Positions 41,667 through 51,588 of a DNA stretch of 64,000 bases are shown here, in pieces. The DNA comes from Prorocentrum cordatum. Its lineage: Eukaryota > Sar > Dinophyceae > Prorocentrales > Prorocentraceae. The DNA lies in the NCBI GenBank assembly GCA_963575745.1, contig CAUYUJ010019860.1, positions 491,116 through 555,115 of the forward strand. The letters are read 5' to 3'. The translations under genes were made by a program, and so were the position numbers. Within the stretch, counting starts at the first letter, position 1, and every line of letters begins with the position of its first letter. Below the pieces are notes generated by a model. It made no database searches, had not been told where the DNA came from, and saw nothing but the letters and a program-made list of their open reading frames with translations.

Positions 41667-42535
41667 TCACTTCGAGGACTGACTGCAGATTGGCTGATCG
41701 TCCGAGTCTGTGCCATCGTCATCCACACCTCTGGGCGGAGCAGCTGATGGCCTCTTCCTGCTCGCCTGGCCCTTGCCCTTGGCCTGCTTCTTCGCCGTCG
41801 GGGTCTTGTCGGGCTTGTCCTTGCCCTTGGCCCCCTTGCCCTTGGAGCCCTTGCCAGTGCTCGCGTCCTTGGACTTGCCCTTGGTCTTCATGACTGGCTT
41901 CTCGCGCCTGCTCGATTTGACGAAGAACTTCTTCTCGTCCACCTCGTCCGCTGCATCTCGGGCCCCCTCCGTCTTCTCGTCGGCGCCCTCCTGCAACTGC
42001 GGCATGTACGGCTTGAGCTTCGCCACGCGCTCATTGAACTCCGCGTGGCTCTCTTCTATGGTCTGTAGCAGTGGTTGCATGTTCTCCGTGTGCCAGTTGA
42101 TCCCATTGGTCCAGTTCTCGAAGTGCTCCATGTCTGCGAGCAGCCTCGATGCATCATGCTTGAGCTTCTCGGTCCACTTGTTGTCACCAAGCTTCTCGAT
42201 CCAGCCCTGCGCGACCATCATCGCGTCCATGGTGTTCTTCAGGCGAAGTGACGCGCCCTCCACGGCGACGACGAACTCATCGTGTTCTGAATTCGGACGC
42301 TCATCACGCTCATCATCGGCAGGTTCCCGCCCATCGCCGTCGTCACCGCCCTCCAAGTCCACGACCTCGGAGTTGAGCGTCGGGTGCGCCGCCTCGCCCC
42401 GCTCGCCGGCTACGCTGTCACCATCGCCAGGCTGCTGCTGGGGCTGTCCCTCGCTGGGAGCTGCTGTGGTATGATCTCGCCATTGCTGCCCAGGCGATGG
42501 CCTCGCCCTCCAAAGGCGACAAACTCACCAGACAT
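41667..42535 (-). pseudogene. Retroposed gene with basic KGK tail, one frameshift
   Basis: The start is MSGEFVAFGGRGHRLGSNGE at 42535. After about 30 codons this frame runs into a stop, while the next frame continues PQQQPGDGDSVAGERGEAAH, LNSEVVDLEGGDDGD and on to the stop at 41667, so a single-base shift lies near 42430-42475. The main domain is helical (RLKNTMDAMMVAQGWIEKLG, HFENWTNGINWHTENMQPLL) and is followed by KFFVKSSRREKPVMKTKGK and a Lys/Gly-rich tail with KGSKGKGAKGKDKPDKT, then an acidic end. The tail suggests nucleic-acid binding. No family recognised. Confidence 0.55.
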
Positions 42536-42568
42536 AGAGGGAACTAGGGCACCCCAGAATGATCTTGG

Positions 42569-42591
42569 TTTGAGCCGAGAGACGGCTCTGG
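42569..42591 (-). other. Probable decayed spliced-leader relic before the 42535 start
   Basis: Plus strand TTGAGCC, then GAGAGAC, then GGCTCTGG: this aligns to the complement of DinoSL with a 2-bp insertion in the middle and about 15 matching positions. It lies 34 bp upstream of the ATG at 42535, where such a relic would be expected. Confidence 0.45.
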
Positions 42592-42611
42592 AACGGACGT
42601 GTGCCATTTGC

Positions 42612-43448
42612 AAATCCCACCAGCCCTCTGGGCGTAGGTGGTTTAGGGGAGTTCCTCTTGAGGCCCCTTGGGGGTCTAGGGAGCTTCTTCAGGGCCTCTT
42701 GGGGACCTCTTGGGGCCTCCTGGGCGCCTCTTGAGGCCCTCTTGGGGCGCTCTTGGGGGCCTTGGGAGCGCTCTTGGGGCCATCTAGGAGGTGATCGATC
42801 AAAGGAAGGGGGCTAAATTCGGCCAGCACCCTAGTAAAATCGGTGATGTTGGCTTCCTCGCCGAGGCCGTTTTGGACGCTCCAACTACCAGCGACCCCCC
42901 CCGTCCAGGTCCAGGGGAGGGGGTTAGGGGGAGGGGTAAACCCCTCCCCGAAGGGGAAGAAGGGAAGATGGAACCCGAGGCATCCAAGAATCCCCCAGGC
43001 GCTCCAAGAGGACTCCCAAACAACTTCCAAGGGACATCCTAGGAGGCTCTTGTGCACGTCATTGTTCGTGTTCCTTCTCATCTTTCTCATCCTCCTCCCC
43101 CTCCTCCTCCTCCTTGTCGGCCTACTCCTCCTCCGTCTCCTCAACTTTATCAGCCTCATCCTCCTCCTCCTTTCCTCTTCTCTCCTCATCCTCCTCCTCC
43201 TCCCCCTCCTCCTCATCATCCGCCTATTCCCCCTCCTCCCTCCTCCCTCCTCCCACTTTTCCCACCTGCTGCCCCTCCTCCCCCTCCTCCTCCTCCTCAT
43301 CCTCCTCCGACTCCTCCATCCTCGCCCTCTTGGGTAAGACGGGTCCCCCAGCCCTTTGCTACTCTGTATGCTCCCTCACTTACCCTGATCACCGCAATTC
43401 GCCTGGGCATCGTTTTTGGATGGGCTGGTGGGGATACGCGAAGCGTCA
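42612..43448. repeat. Repeat module copy 2 (core inverted)
   Basis: It has the same left and right flanks, in the same orientation, as copy 1. The core at 42653-42972 (320 bp) is the reverse complement of 36169-36519; copy 1 has about 31 bp more, around GACGGGGGAGGCTAATTG. The right flank, pyrimidine tract and GATGGGCTGGTGGGG end are collinear with copy 1. Confidence 0.9.
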
Positions 43449-44093
43449 AAATTTCAGATCACGAGGTAAGGCCGCTGGCCACCGCGACGGATCTTTCGTT
43501 TTGCGGACTTGGCTCGAACCCCGGTGGGATCTGATTGGGCCCCGAGTCGAATTGTAGATTGAATTATGCGTTGAAGTATGCATGGTTCAATCATTCTTCA
43601 ACCGCCTTGTTGTTTCTCGTATGTTTCGGTGCAGCGACCCATGTCCTCGGATGGGCTGTTCACGCACACTGAAAACAAGTGGTCACATAGTGTTTGATTC
43701 CTGCAGCCCTAAACTGTTTCCCAAAAGTCAAAGTGTTTCTTCGGAGACATTCGCGAACGCGGAGCCAAAGGGGCTCTCTTGAGAGGCCCCCACCAGATCA
43801 TGCAAGGCAAAACCATCGCTCGAGACATCCTCGACAAAAGCTGAGCTGTCCTCCACGCGATCCCCCAGGGGAGCCTGGAATCTACAAGATGCGCCCGTCG
43901 CTTGAAACATCCTCAACAAGTTCCGTGGACGGTGTTTCGCTTGAGACACCCTCGACACACGAATGCAATTCTTACTCTTTAATCTGACTGTATTTCCATT
44001 TTCTGTGGGCCTGCCCTGCGCTTCGAGGTGCAACCCAGAAATTGCCTGCAACAGCGAGCCCCAAATCGCCGAGCAGCGCAGCAAAAATAAAAC
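43449..44093. other. Spacer with MITE remnant and CTTGAGA/GACATCCTCGAC repeats
   Basis: A piece of the 41.3-kb MITE family (GTAGATTGAATTATG) lies at 43555-43570. At 43770-43975 a degenerate repeat GCTTGAGACATCCTCGACA/CGCTTGAAACATCCTCAACA recurs about three times at ~75-95 bp spacing. No gene. Confidence 0.5.
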
Positions 44094-45211
44094 TCATGTG
44101 TCTTCGCCAATGGCCTTGAGCCAGCGCGAGACCTGCTTGTTAGCATACTTTGCTGCAGACTCCAATGCTGTCTCCCTGGGCCACCCCATGTCGAGTCGGT
44201 ATTTCTTCTCCATGGCGTGCGCTTTGGAATACACTCGGTTCCTCAGCAAAGACAGGCGCGCGCCCTTGATGCCGATGTAGTTGGCAATTGGATCGACAGC
44301 ACTCTCGGTGGCATCGGCCTTGCTCTTGGCTGGTGTCTTGCGCTTGGCCGACGATGGCGACTTACGCTTGCCCTTGCCCTTGCCCTTGCGCTTCTTGCGC
44401 TTGCCCTTGGCTACGTGCACATGCTGCTCTTGTCCGTCTTCAGAGCCCTCATCTGCAGAAGAATGCAGTGGCACGGATGGTTTCGTCTTATCCTTCTTGG
44501 TCTTGTTGGTGCTGGCGTACTCCTGCGGAGATGGCCCTGCAGGTGGACACGCCGCCAGCTCGGCCAGAGCTGATGCCGTCAGCGGAACGGCCCCAGGTGT
44601 CGTGGTGGCACTCGTAGACGACTTGGATCCGAACAGCTTGCGCTCCAAGTCATCTTCGCTGCTCACGGCGTCGTCTAAGCGAACCTCCTCGGCTTTCTCG
44701 TCGCCGCTGATCTCGACCGTGGCGGTGTTTTTTGGGAAATCGGCGCAACGGTCGGGACGTCCTGCTTGCGCGAGAGCCTGCGATTGCCACCGTCGTTCTT
44801 CACGAGCTTCATCATGTCCATGAGGATCTGGAGTTGGCCGTAGTTTCGAGGGGCATCTTGATCGCGACGCTTCCTGTCAAGAAGAGTCGACAGCATCGTG
44901 CGGAGGTTCAGCACGCACCTCTCTATTTCTGTAGGCGTCCATTGCAGACCCTTGCCAGCAATCCACTTCCTGAACGGGCGGTTGAGCGAAACCTGGTGAG
45001 GAATGAGCCCATGTGAAGTCATGAGAATCGCGTGGAGCTCATCGAACGCCTTCTTCAAGGCTGGCCAATCAGATGTCATCCCATGCGCTGTCAAGCGCGA
45101 TAAACACCACAGCTTGTCTGGGGTGCATTGCGACATCTTGATGTGTGAATCGAAGATGCGCTCAGCATCGTCACCTCCGAGGTCGCAACCAGGGGTCCGA
45201 AGGGCTGCCAT
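44094..45211 (-). pseudogene. Retroposed gene with basic tail, frameshifted in an A6 run
   Basis: It begins MAALRTPGCDLGGDDAERIF directly at a leader relic. The N-terminal domain (HIKMSQCTPDKLWCLSRLTA, WPALKKAFDELHAILM, GLQWTPTEIERCVLNLRTML) is intact. At about 44735 the coding strand has CCCAAAAAACACC: the first frame soon stops at 44675, while the -1 frame reads FPKNTATVEISGDEKAEEVR, then SSEDDLERKLFGSKSS and on to TGA-side 44094. That second part has a basic stretch GKRKKRKGKGKGKRKSPSSA and a helical end KYANKQVSRWLKAIGEDT. The A6 run is a natural place for an indel, real or technical. A programmed -1 shift is not well supported by the codon phase. Confidence 0.6.
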
Positions 45212-45232
45212 GCTGAGCCAAAGTGGCTATGC
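45212..45232 (-). other. Spliced-leader relic abutting the 45211 start codon
   Basis: Plus strand TGAGCCAAAGTGGCTATG matches the complement of DinoSL at 16 of 18 core positions and 16 of 21 overall. It touches the ATG at 45209-45211 with no spacer, as if the acceptor lay right at the start codon. Confidence 0.7.
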
Positions 45233-46227
45233 AAGAACACGGTGGCATCATTTTTTTTTTGGGGGGGGAGGGGCATTTGCGCGCGTGTGGTGTGGTGTGG
45301 TCCAGGCATCACAGGAAAGAGAACGCCCAGGCCAAAGCCCCCCCCCCCCTTTAGAAACTTCTGACCAACATGGGCAGCGTGGGCAGAAACAAACTTCAAA
45401 GACACACGCACAACGCAAACCATTGGCAATCACACACCAAAATCAGGACAGCCCAGGGAACTCTGGGACGGAGGGGGATTTGGGTTTCGGATTTGGAATG
45501 GATTTCCCAATCAATCGTTACGCAGAAAATGTGCGTGTCACCCGTTACGGCGTGGCCTCCGATTTCTTAGGACACGGAGCGCTCACGATTGAAATGTGGC
45601 TCCTCCTCCAAAATGGGGCTCTCGCCTTGGGGCCTCTTACAGCCTCTTGGGGCCTACGAGCCTCTCAGGGCATCTTGGGGCCTGTGGGTCTCTTGGGGCC
45701 ACATGGGACGTCCTTCCACTCTCCTGAGGGCCTCTGATGGCAAGGATGCGGGCCCTATGACAATTGGAACCCATGATGGCAAGGATGCTGACCTTATAGC
45801 GATTGCGTGCTTCAGTGCAGATTGCAATGCATATTGCATTGGTGATCCAACTGTTTTTATCAGTGCACGCATCGCTGCACGTCCCAATAGCATAGTTCAT
45901 CCAATCGCTTCGTCCCCACGCCGTCGGCGGGGAAAAAACTACAGCCTTCGCGTCTCCACGCCACTGGTGGGAAAAATACAGGCTTCGCACTCGCATGATG
46001 AGCCGCTCCCTCACTCAGGCCGCGCCGCGCTAAGCCTGCTCCAAGGGCCCAGCGGTCGACCCCGCCAACTTGCGCTCGAGTGCCTCGACCTTTACCCAGA
46101 GAGTCTTGGTGTCCGTGGGCACCGCTGGACTGCTGCCACTGCTGCCGACTGACAGGGGATCCACCCACAAGGACGGGTCCTTCTGCTTCCAGCCGTAGTG
46201 CACCCAGGAGTTCGGATCGCCAGCCTT
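45233..46227. other. Intergenic region with G-rich and GGGGCCTCTTGG-type repeats
   Basis: T10G8 and C9 homopolymers occur at 45250-45268 and 45340-45350. Degenerate GGGGCCTCTTGGGGCC repeats lie at 45612-45735, then GATGGCAAGGATGC direct repeats at 45736 and 45776. No supported gene. Confidence 0.5.
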
Positions 46228-46713
46228 TCACGGGACCTGGTAGGGGGCGCCATCCTTCTCGATCAGGAGCGTCTCCTCGCCCGTCTCCAGCTTCATGATG
46301 ATCGCCTGCTCGTCGCTCTGGGGCTCGTTGTAGTTCTTGTCGCTGGTCACGTCGACTGTCTGGTTCGCCTTGATGTTGATGAAGCCGTGCTGCTTGCTGA
46401 GCTCATCGATCATCTTCGTGAGCGAGTCGATCTGGTCCTTCAGCTGATACTCGTACTCCGACTTGGCCATCTGGTCCCTGACGTTGTCCGCCTTGCCATG
46501 CTTCGCGCGCACCAGGCTGAGCTGGAGCAGGCGCTTGTGATCCTGCAGCGTGGCAATCTCGCGGGAGATGCCAGCGCCGACGTCCTTCATGATAAAGGCC
46601 GTGCTCTGGAGGTTGACCTCCGCCCTCCTCATCGCATGGTCGTAGTTGCCGACAATGCTGCTTTGAAACGGTTCGCCTGGGACAACGCCGCGGAAATGGC
46701 CCGTAGATGCCAT
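46228..46713 (-). CDS. Coiled-coil protein of unknown function (161 aa)
   Basis: Single-exon ORF starting MASTGHFRGVVPGEPFQSSI. Long helices with heptad spacing (REIATLQDHKRLLQLSLVRA, YQLKDQIDSLTKMIDELSKQ) are followed by a short beta-like end MKLETGEETLLIEKDGAPY. No family recognised. It is the last of the five minus-strand genes of the cluster. A weak leader-like stretch lies ~100 bp upstream, too weak to count. Confidence 0.65.
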   Translation of the reverse strand: MASTGHFRGVVPGEPFQSSIVGNYDHAMRRAEVNLQSTAFIMKDVGAGISREIATLQDHKRLLQLSLVRAKHGKADNVRDQMAKSEYEYQLKDQIDSLTKMIDELSKQHGFINIKANQTVDVTSDKNYNEPQSDEQAIIMKLETGEETLLIEKDGAPYQVP

Positions 46714-47219
46714 GAGGGCTCGGGGTCGAGCCACGAGAGAACGAAGACAGAGCCTCGAGGGAACGAATATGAAGACTCGAGGTCGTGAAAGCCCCGAGGA
46801 AGAATGCGTTGGCTCGAGCCCCAGACGCTACTGTCGAACGCTGGGTTTCTTGTTGCCCACTCGCACGTTTCGTGACCCAAGATACCCAGGACACCCAATA
46901 TACACAAGATACAAAATATACCCCAAATACCCCAGGTACCCCAAGATACCCCAGACACCCGAGCCACCCCAGACACCCAAGGCCCCAAGATACTTTCAAT
47001 ATAGCCAAGATCCGCTCGGACCCGTAATTTGGATCCCCGTGGTATTTTTAAAGAAAAACCATATCTCTTACGGGTTTTCGTTATCTTGTTGAAGGATTTA
47101 TGTGTTTTACATGTGGTTTTTAAAAGATTCCGCTTGATTCTAAAGTTATTCTTTAAAAAGCAAACGTAAAATCATAAGAAACCGCAAGAAAATAAAGAAA
47201 CCGCAAGATAATGAAGATG
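46714..47219. repeat. Spacer with CCAAGATACCCC-type repeats and A/T-rich end
   Basis: 46740-46815 carries short GAGGGAACGA and CTCGAG repeats; 46878-46990 is an imperfect 10-11 bp array of CCAAGATACCCCAGACACC type. Then comes an AT-rich stretch with AAGAAACCGCAAG repeated at 47177 and 47195, at the 3' border of element B. Confidence 0.6.
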
Positions 47220-50200
47220 TTAATGGTCGGGGTGCAGGTACTTGACCCGGAAGTCGGACCCATGGAACGTCATGCCTCCGTTGGCGGTGTCGACCGCGAC
47301 CAAGAGTCGCGGGTTGACGCCCAGGCGGGGCGCGAGGGGCACCTCGGAGGCTCCCTCCACCGTCCATCCCGAGGCCTCCTGCCCGGCCGGGATGAAGTCC
47401 GCCGGGTCGTCCTCCGTCTCCTCCCCCCCTGGGGTCAGAGGGACTGGCTCCCCTCCAAAGGGGTTCCCCGAGGCAGACTCCTCCCGCAGCCAATCCCGAA
47501 ACTTGTGCAGCGCGTGGAGACGGGGTTCCTGCCGGCGGCGGCGGAGCCGGCGACGCCGCTCGGGGTACTCCCGGAGGAGGGCGAGGAAGGTCTCGCCGCC
47601 CCAGTCTAGGTGGCCGGGAACGCCGTCGGGGACGCGCAGGGTGGCGCGGTCGAGGTGTGCGACCGCTCGGCGGTCCCGCGGGGGTTCGCCCTCCTCCCGG
47701 GGCCCCGCGGGCCAGAGTCCTCCGAGGAAGGCGGATGCCCGCTGCGTGAGTGCGCCGGCTCCCGCACGCTCCCTCGTCTGGACTGGCCGCCTCGGGTCGC
47801 GAGGGTCGGCGACCAAGGCAGGGTCTCGGTCCTCTCCGATCACCAGCCGGGCGAGGCGGCTGTCTGGGGGCGGGGGCAAGGGGGCCTCCGTAAGTCCCGT
47901 CTTCCACGGATCTGGAAACTTGGCCCGCGCCCTGCGCTCCTCCGTGGTGAAGATCAGGCGCGTCACCAGGAACCTCCAAATCTCCTCCGTCTGCTTCTTG
48001 GCTACCGCCAGGTGCGCGCCTGCCCCCATCCTGCAGAGGTGGCAGGAGATGTAGCGGGAGGTCCCGTTGGCCCCGACGAATAGAGTGTGGGGGGCCACCC
48101 GCGCGTGGACACAGGGCACCTCCATGACTCCCATGCCGCGCCGCACGCGGGGTTTGGGCGCGGTCCCTCCCACCTGGCCGCCTGCCGCCTCCACGTGATG
48201 CAGGATGGCGGCGATCCGCTTGCGCTGGCCGCCTCCGACGCTCTGCTCCTCGATGACCCTCGGGAGGTCCTCCACGCCCGGCTTCGCCTCCCCTCCCGCA
48301 CCGGGTGGGTCCCGAGCCGCAGGGGGGGAGCCCTCCTTGGCCCGGACTCCGGACTGGGGAGGGCGATCCCCTCCCCCGGCTTTCCGAGGAGGCGCCCCGG
48401 CTCCGTTCCCGGGGCCGGGGTCGTCCCAGGCTTCCGCTCCTCCCCCGCTCTGGGGAGCCGTCCTTGGGCGGGCAGTCTTCCGGTTGGGCCGGCGCGGGGG
48501 GGCCCCTCGGGTGGTGGTGGCGGTGCTTGCAGCCCGGCGTCTTGCAGGGGCGGCTTTTCCAATAGTGCCGGCGCACCCCTGGGGGGGGCTGGGTGTTGTC
48601 GTAGTGCTTCCAGCGCCTGCGCGACGTGGGCCCACTCCCCTTCCCCAAGCGAGACTTCCCTCGGGACTTCCCTCGGCCGCCCTGTGGCTCTTTCCCCCAC
48701 CCACGCCCCTTTCCTCCTTTCGGGGGTGTGCCGGGCCTCTTCCCCTTCCCGGTGGGGCGGCCCTGTGGGGGTGAAGTCCCACGTCGGAGACCCAGGACGA
48801 AGTCCTGCAGGGTGAGGGTCGTCTGGGGTTCGGTCTCGCGGTCCCCCTCGGGGTTCCGCTCGGCGTACCTGGCCCACGCTTCCGCTCCCCTCTCGGTCCG
48901 CCGCATCCGCTCCACCTCGGCCAGGAGCCATTCCCTCTTGTGGCAGGGCTCGCCGCAGCTACCGCAGCTATCCCTCCTCCCCGGGTGGTTGGGGCCGCTC
49001 TGGCACTTCGGGCACCACCGCGCCCTTACCTTGGTCAGGAAGTGCGCGGAGCAGTTCTCGCAGCGACTCCGACGGTCCCCCACCTCCTTCCCGCAGCCGA
49101 GGCATAGCCAGAGGCCACCCGGTTGGGCAGGAGGGCGGGGCTCACGCGGCTCTGCTGTGGGAGGCTCGGCCCTTCTGGGGCTGCGGGACCTAGGGGGCGG
49201 CGAATCCCGCGTGCGGAGCCCAGGCCCCCCCCCCCCGGTCCGCTTCCACGGGGGGCTGGGGCTCCTCTTGCGGGGGCCAAGCGAGACTTCCTGCCGGACG
49301 GAGCCCCTGGGGGTGGACACGCGCCGCACGCCCGCGCGGCCCGGTGCCGGCGGCGGGCGGGGTCCAACTTTGCTCCCCGACCCTCCTCGCCGGCGCAGGG
49401 AGCGCTCACGAGGGGCACGACTCTCCACCCTTCCCCTTCGGTCTGGTCCCTCTGGGCATGCCCGCCGCCCCGCGCTCCGGGGGCGCGCGTGCTCCTCCGG
49501 TCGAGGGCCCCGCGAGGCGCGCGCTCCTCGGCCCGGGTCGCGGCGGGGACTGACGGGCGAGCGACGGCGGGGCCCCTTGATCCGCCGTGGGGGCTCGGAA
49601 GCCCCAGCGTCCCTCCGGCTCGGGCGGCTGTCCCGGGGGGCCCTGCTCCCTCCCCTCCCGCCGCTCGCGCTTTCCCCTCTGCGAGCCTCGGCGGTGTCCT
49701 CATTTCCCCTGCTTCTCCGGCGCTCCGTGGGGGGGCGTGGGGCGAGGCTTTCGGCGGCTGGTTTCCCATCCCCGGCCTGCCTGCTCCGGCCACTGGCGGC
49801 CTTCTCGCGCTCGCTCTCCGACGATCCGCCCTGTGGGGACATCTCTTCTTCCTCCTCACACTTGGCCCCCCCCTTCTCCCCCTTCGGCCTCTTTCCGAAA
49901 GTGGGGGGCCCTTTGGTGGTTATTCCTCCATTCTCGAAGGTGGAGTCCGGCGGAGGGTAGACCGTGCCCTTCTTCATTTCACTCAGGAACGTGTCGACCA
50001 GCCGCTGGGGGTACTTCCGCCTGTTCCCCCACTCCGCCTCCTCCCACCCCGCTCCGACGCTCCGGGCGTAGCGGTACCATTGGGTGCGGATCTGGGCGCC
50101 GTGCTTCTCGTCCTTCCCCAGGAGGTCCAACATGTCCTGGCCCCGTGCCTCCTCCAGCGCCTGTGTGGCTCGGTTGAACGCGTCCAGGTGCGCCGGGGCC

Positions 50201-50508
50201 CCCCTCCCCTCGGCCCCCCTCCGCGTTGGCGGGTCTGGTCCCTTCCCCCCGGTCTCGCCGCTTAGGGCGTCCGTGGCGGCTCCGGGCGATGCCCCGCCGA
50301 TGCCGCCTTCCTCCCTCTGGAGTTGAGGGTCCGAAGGCCCTTCGCCCCCCCCTGCGGGTTTGGGTGGGCGGGGAATTTCGCCGACGGCATCTGGGGCCGG
50401 GGGCGCCTCTGCTTGGCGCGGGCGGGGCCACACGCCCCGGTGGCGGATCCAGGTGAAGGCCTCCTGCGCGGGCCCCAGTGCGAGGGCGTGCCCCTGGTTG
50501 AGGAACAG
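47220..50508 (-). pseudogene. Element B, 3' coding part: helical domain, RS-rich region, zinc ribbons, C-terminal domain
   Basis: It continues in phase from the upstream ORF across the TAG at 50509. Order on minus: a helical domain with NRATQALEEARGQDMLDLLG and QWYRYARSVGAGWEEAEWG (about 50.0-50.2 kb); a long Arg/Ser/Pro-rich region; paired Cys motifs LCLGCGKEV, CENCSAHF, WCPKCQSG and CGSCGEPCH (48.95-49.12 kb); a Gly/Lys-rich stretch; and CKTPGCKHRHHH (48.5-48.6 kb). After a frame change near 48.6 kb come RVAPHTLFVGANGTSRYISC and CHLCRMGAGAHLAVAKKQTE, followed by LLVAVDTANGGMTFHGSDF and the stop at 47220. The zinc ribbons, basic stretches and position suggest a gag-like nucleic-acid-binding protein. 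No reverse transcriptase is seen. Confidence 0.45.
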
Positions 50509-51588
50509 CTAGGCGTCGGGGGAGTCGCCGCTCGCGCGGCTGGGAATCCGCGTCTCGCGGAGGTAGGCGTCCTGGAGCGTGCGCACGTGGAGGTCGACGC
50601 TGGTGAGGGCGGGGCCTCCCAGTAAGGGAAACTCTCGGTAGTCTCTCCCCGAGTGCGGGACGGCGGCTCCCGCCCGGAGTGCGTCGTCCAGGGGCGAACT
50701 GGAGGCCGGCGGCGCATCGCCGGCCGCCTCCAGCAGCTCCGCCCGGTAGCGGGTGGCCAGGGCGTGCACTTCCCCCTGATGAGGGGGGGTGCCATGCTGC
50801 CGCCACAGCGAGGAGGCGGCGGTGCTCAGGAGCACGCACTGCCCTCCCTCCGGTTCGCCTTCCTGCAGCCCCAGCTTCTCCCGCATGAGATGGGCGTGGG
50901 GCCCCGTGGGGTGGAGGTACTGGCCGAAGTCGAGCGTGCCCCAAGCCGTGCGGCGCGGGCAGGTAATGCACGCCAGCACCCCCGGGGCGGGCGCCTGCGT
51001 GGCGCTCTGCTCGGGCCCCCCCCTCCCCGTGGTGGGGGGGTCCCCTGGGGGTGTCTCCGTGCCCCGGTTGGCGTTCTGCCCGCCGCGGGTCTTCGGGCGG
51101 GGCTTCGGCCCCTTCCGGAGCGCAGCCATGCGGGCACCCACCGCCGCGGGCGTCACGAGGGGGAGCTTGTGGAACCCTCCGAAGCGGAAGAAGAGCAACC
51201 TGGTCTCCATGGGGAGGCCCTTCAGATCATTGATCTTCTGGTGGGCGCCCCGGCAGCCGCTCCCCCGCCAGCGCGTGCTGTGGCAATTGAAGGGGATGCA
51301 AATCCTCTTGCCCTGCGGGTTCTTAAGGACACCCGCCAGGGCCGCCTTATGCTCCTCCGCCTCCAGGGCCGTGCCGATGGGGTACTGCGGGCTGTCGTCC
51401 TGGCCGGCGCGCCCCGCCGGGGGCGGGGGTGGCACCTTCGCTCTGCTCGTCCGCGAGAGGGCAGACAGGGCGGACCGTTGCTCCCAAGACTTACGGGACA
51501 CCACCCGGGCTCGAAAGAACCCGTTGGGGTGGTCCAGCTGGAAGGAGAGGGGCATCTGGAATCGCGGCTGGCCTCCCGGCCCCTCCAA
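50509..51588 (-). CDS. Element B ORF with CCCH-type finger, ends in in-frame TAG
   Basis: The ORF runs MPLSFQLDHPNGFFRARVVS, then a Cys/His motif in RICIPFNCHSTRWRGSGCRG followed by AHQK (C-x4-C-x9-C-x3-H, about 51.24-51.30 kb), then LPMETRLLFFRFGGFHKLPL, then CITCPRRTAWGTLDFGQYLH and a helical end. It stops at TAG 50509-50511, after which the same frame runs on as LFLNQGHALALGPAQEAFTW. The first residues overlap the upstream frame, so a shift near 51.55 kb joins them. I read it as an internal piece of one polyprotein. Confidence 0.45.
   Translation of the reverse strand: MEGPGGQPRFQMPLSFQLDHPNGFFRARVVSRKSWEQRSALSALSRTSRAKVPPPPPAGRAGQDDSPQYPIGTALEAEEHKAALAGVLKNPQGKRICIPFNCHSTRWRGSGCRGAHQKINDLKGLPMETRLLFFRFGGFHKLPLVTPAAVGARMAALRKGPKPRPKTRGGQNANRGTETPPGDPPTTGRGGPEQSATQAPAPGVLACITCPRRTAWGTLDFGQYLHPTGPHAHLMREKLGLQEGEPEGGQCVLLSTAASSLWRQHGTPPHQGEVHALATRYRAELLEAAGDAPPASSSPLDDALRAGAAVPHSGRDYREFPLLGGPALTSVDLHVRTLQDAYLRETRIPSRASGDSPDA

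Noticed and set aside
44730-44745. Programmed -1 ribosomal frameshift at the A6 run
   Set aside because: The zero-frame codons (CAA AAA ACA) are not in the phase of a canonical slippery heptamer, so an indel is simpler.
46813-46833. Leader-like stretch upstream of the 46713 start
   Set aside because: 14 of 21 positions, about 100 bp away and inside repetitive CTCGAG-rich DNA; not distinguishable from chance.
47242-50265. Plus-strand open frames opposite element B
   Set aside because: Shadows of the GC-rich minus-strand coding region; the Cys/His motifs and ordered segments are on minus.
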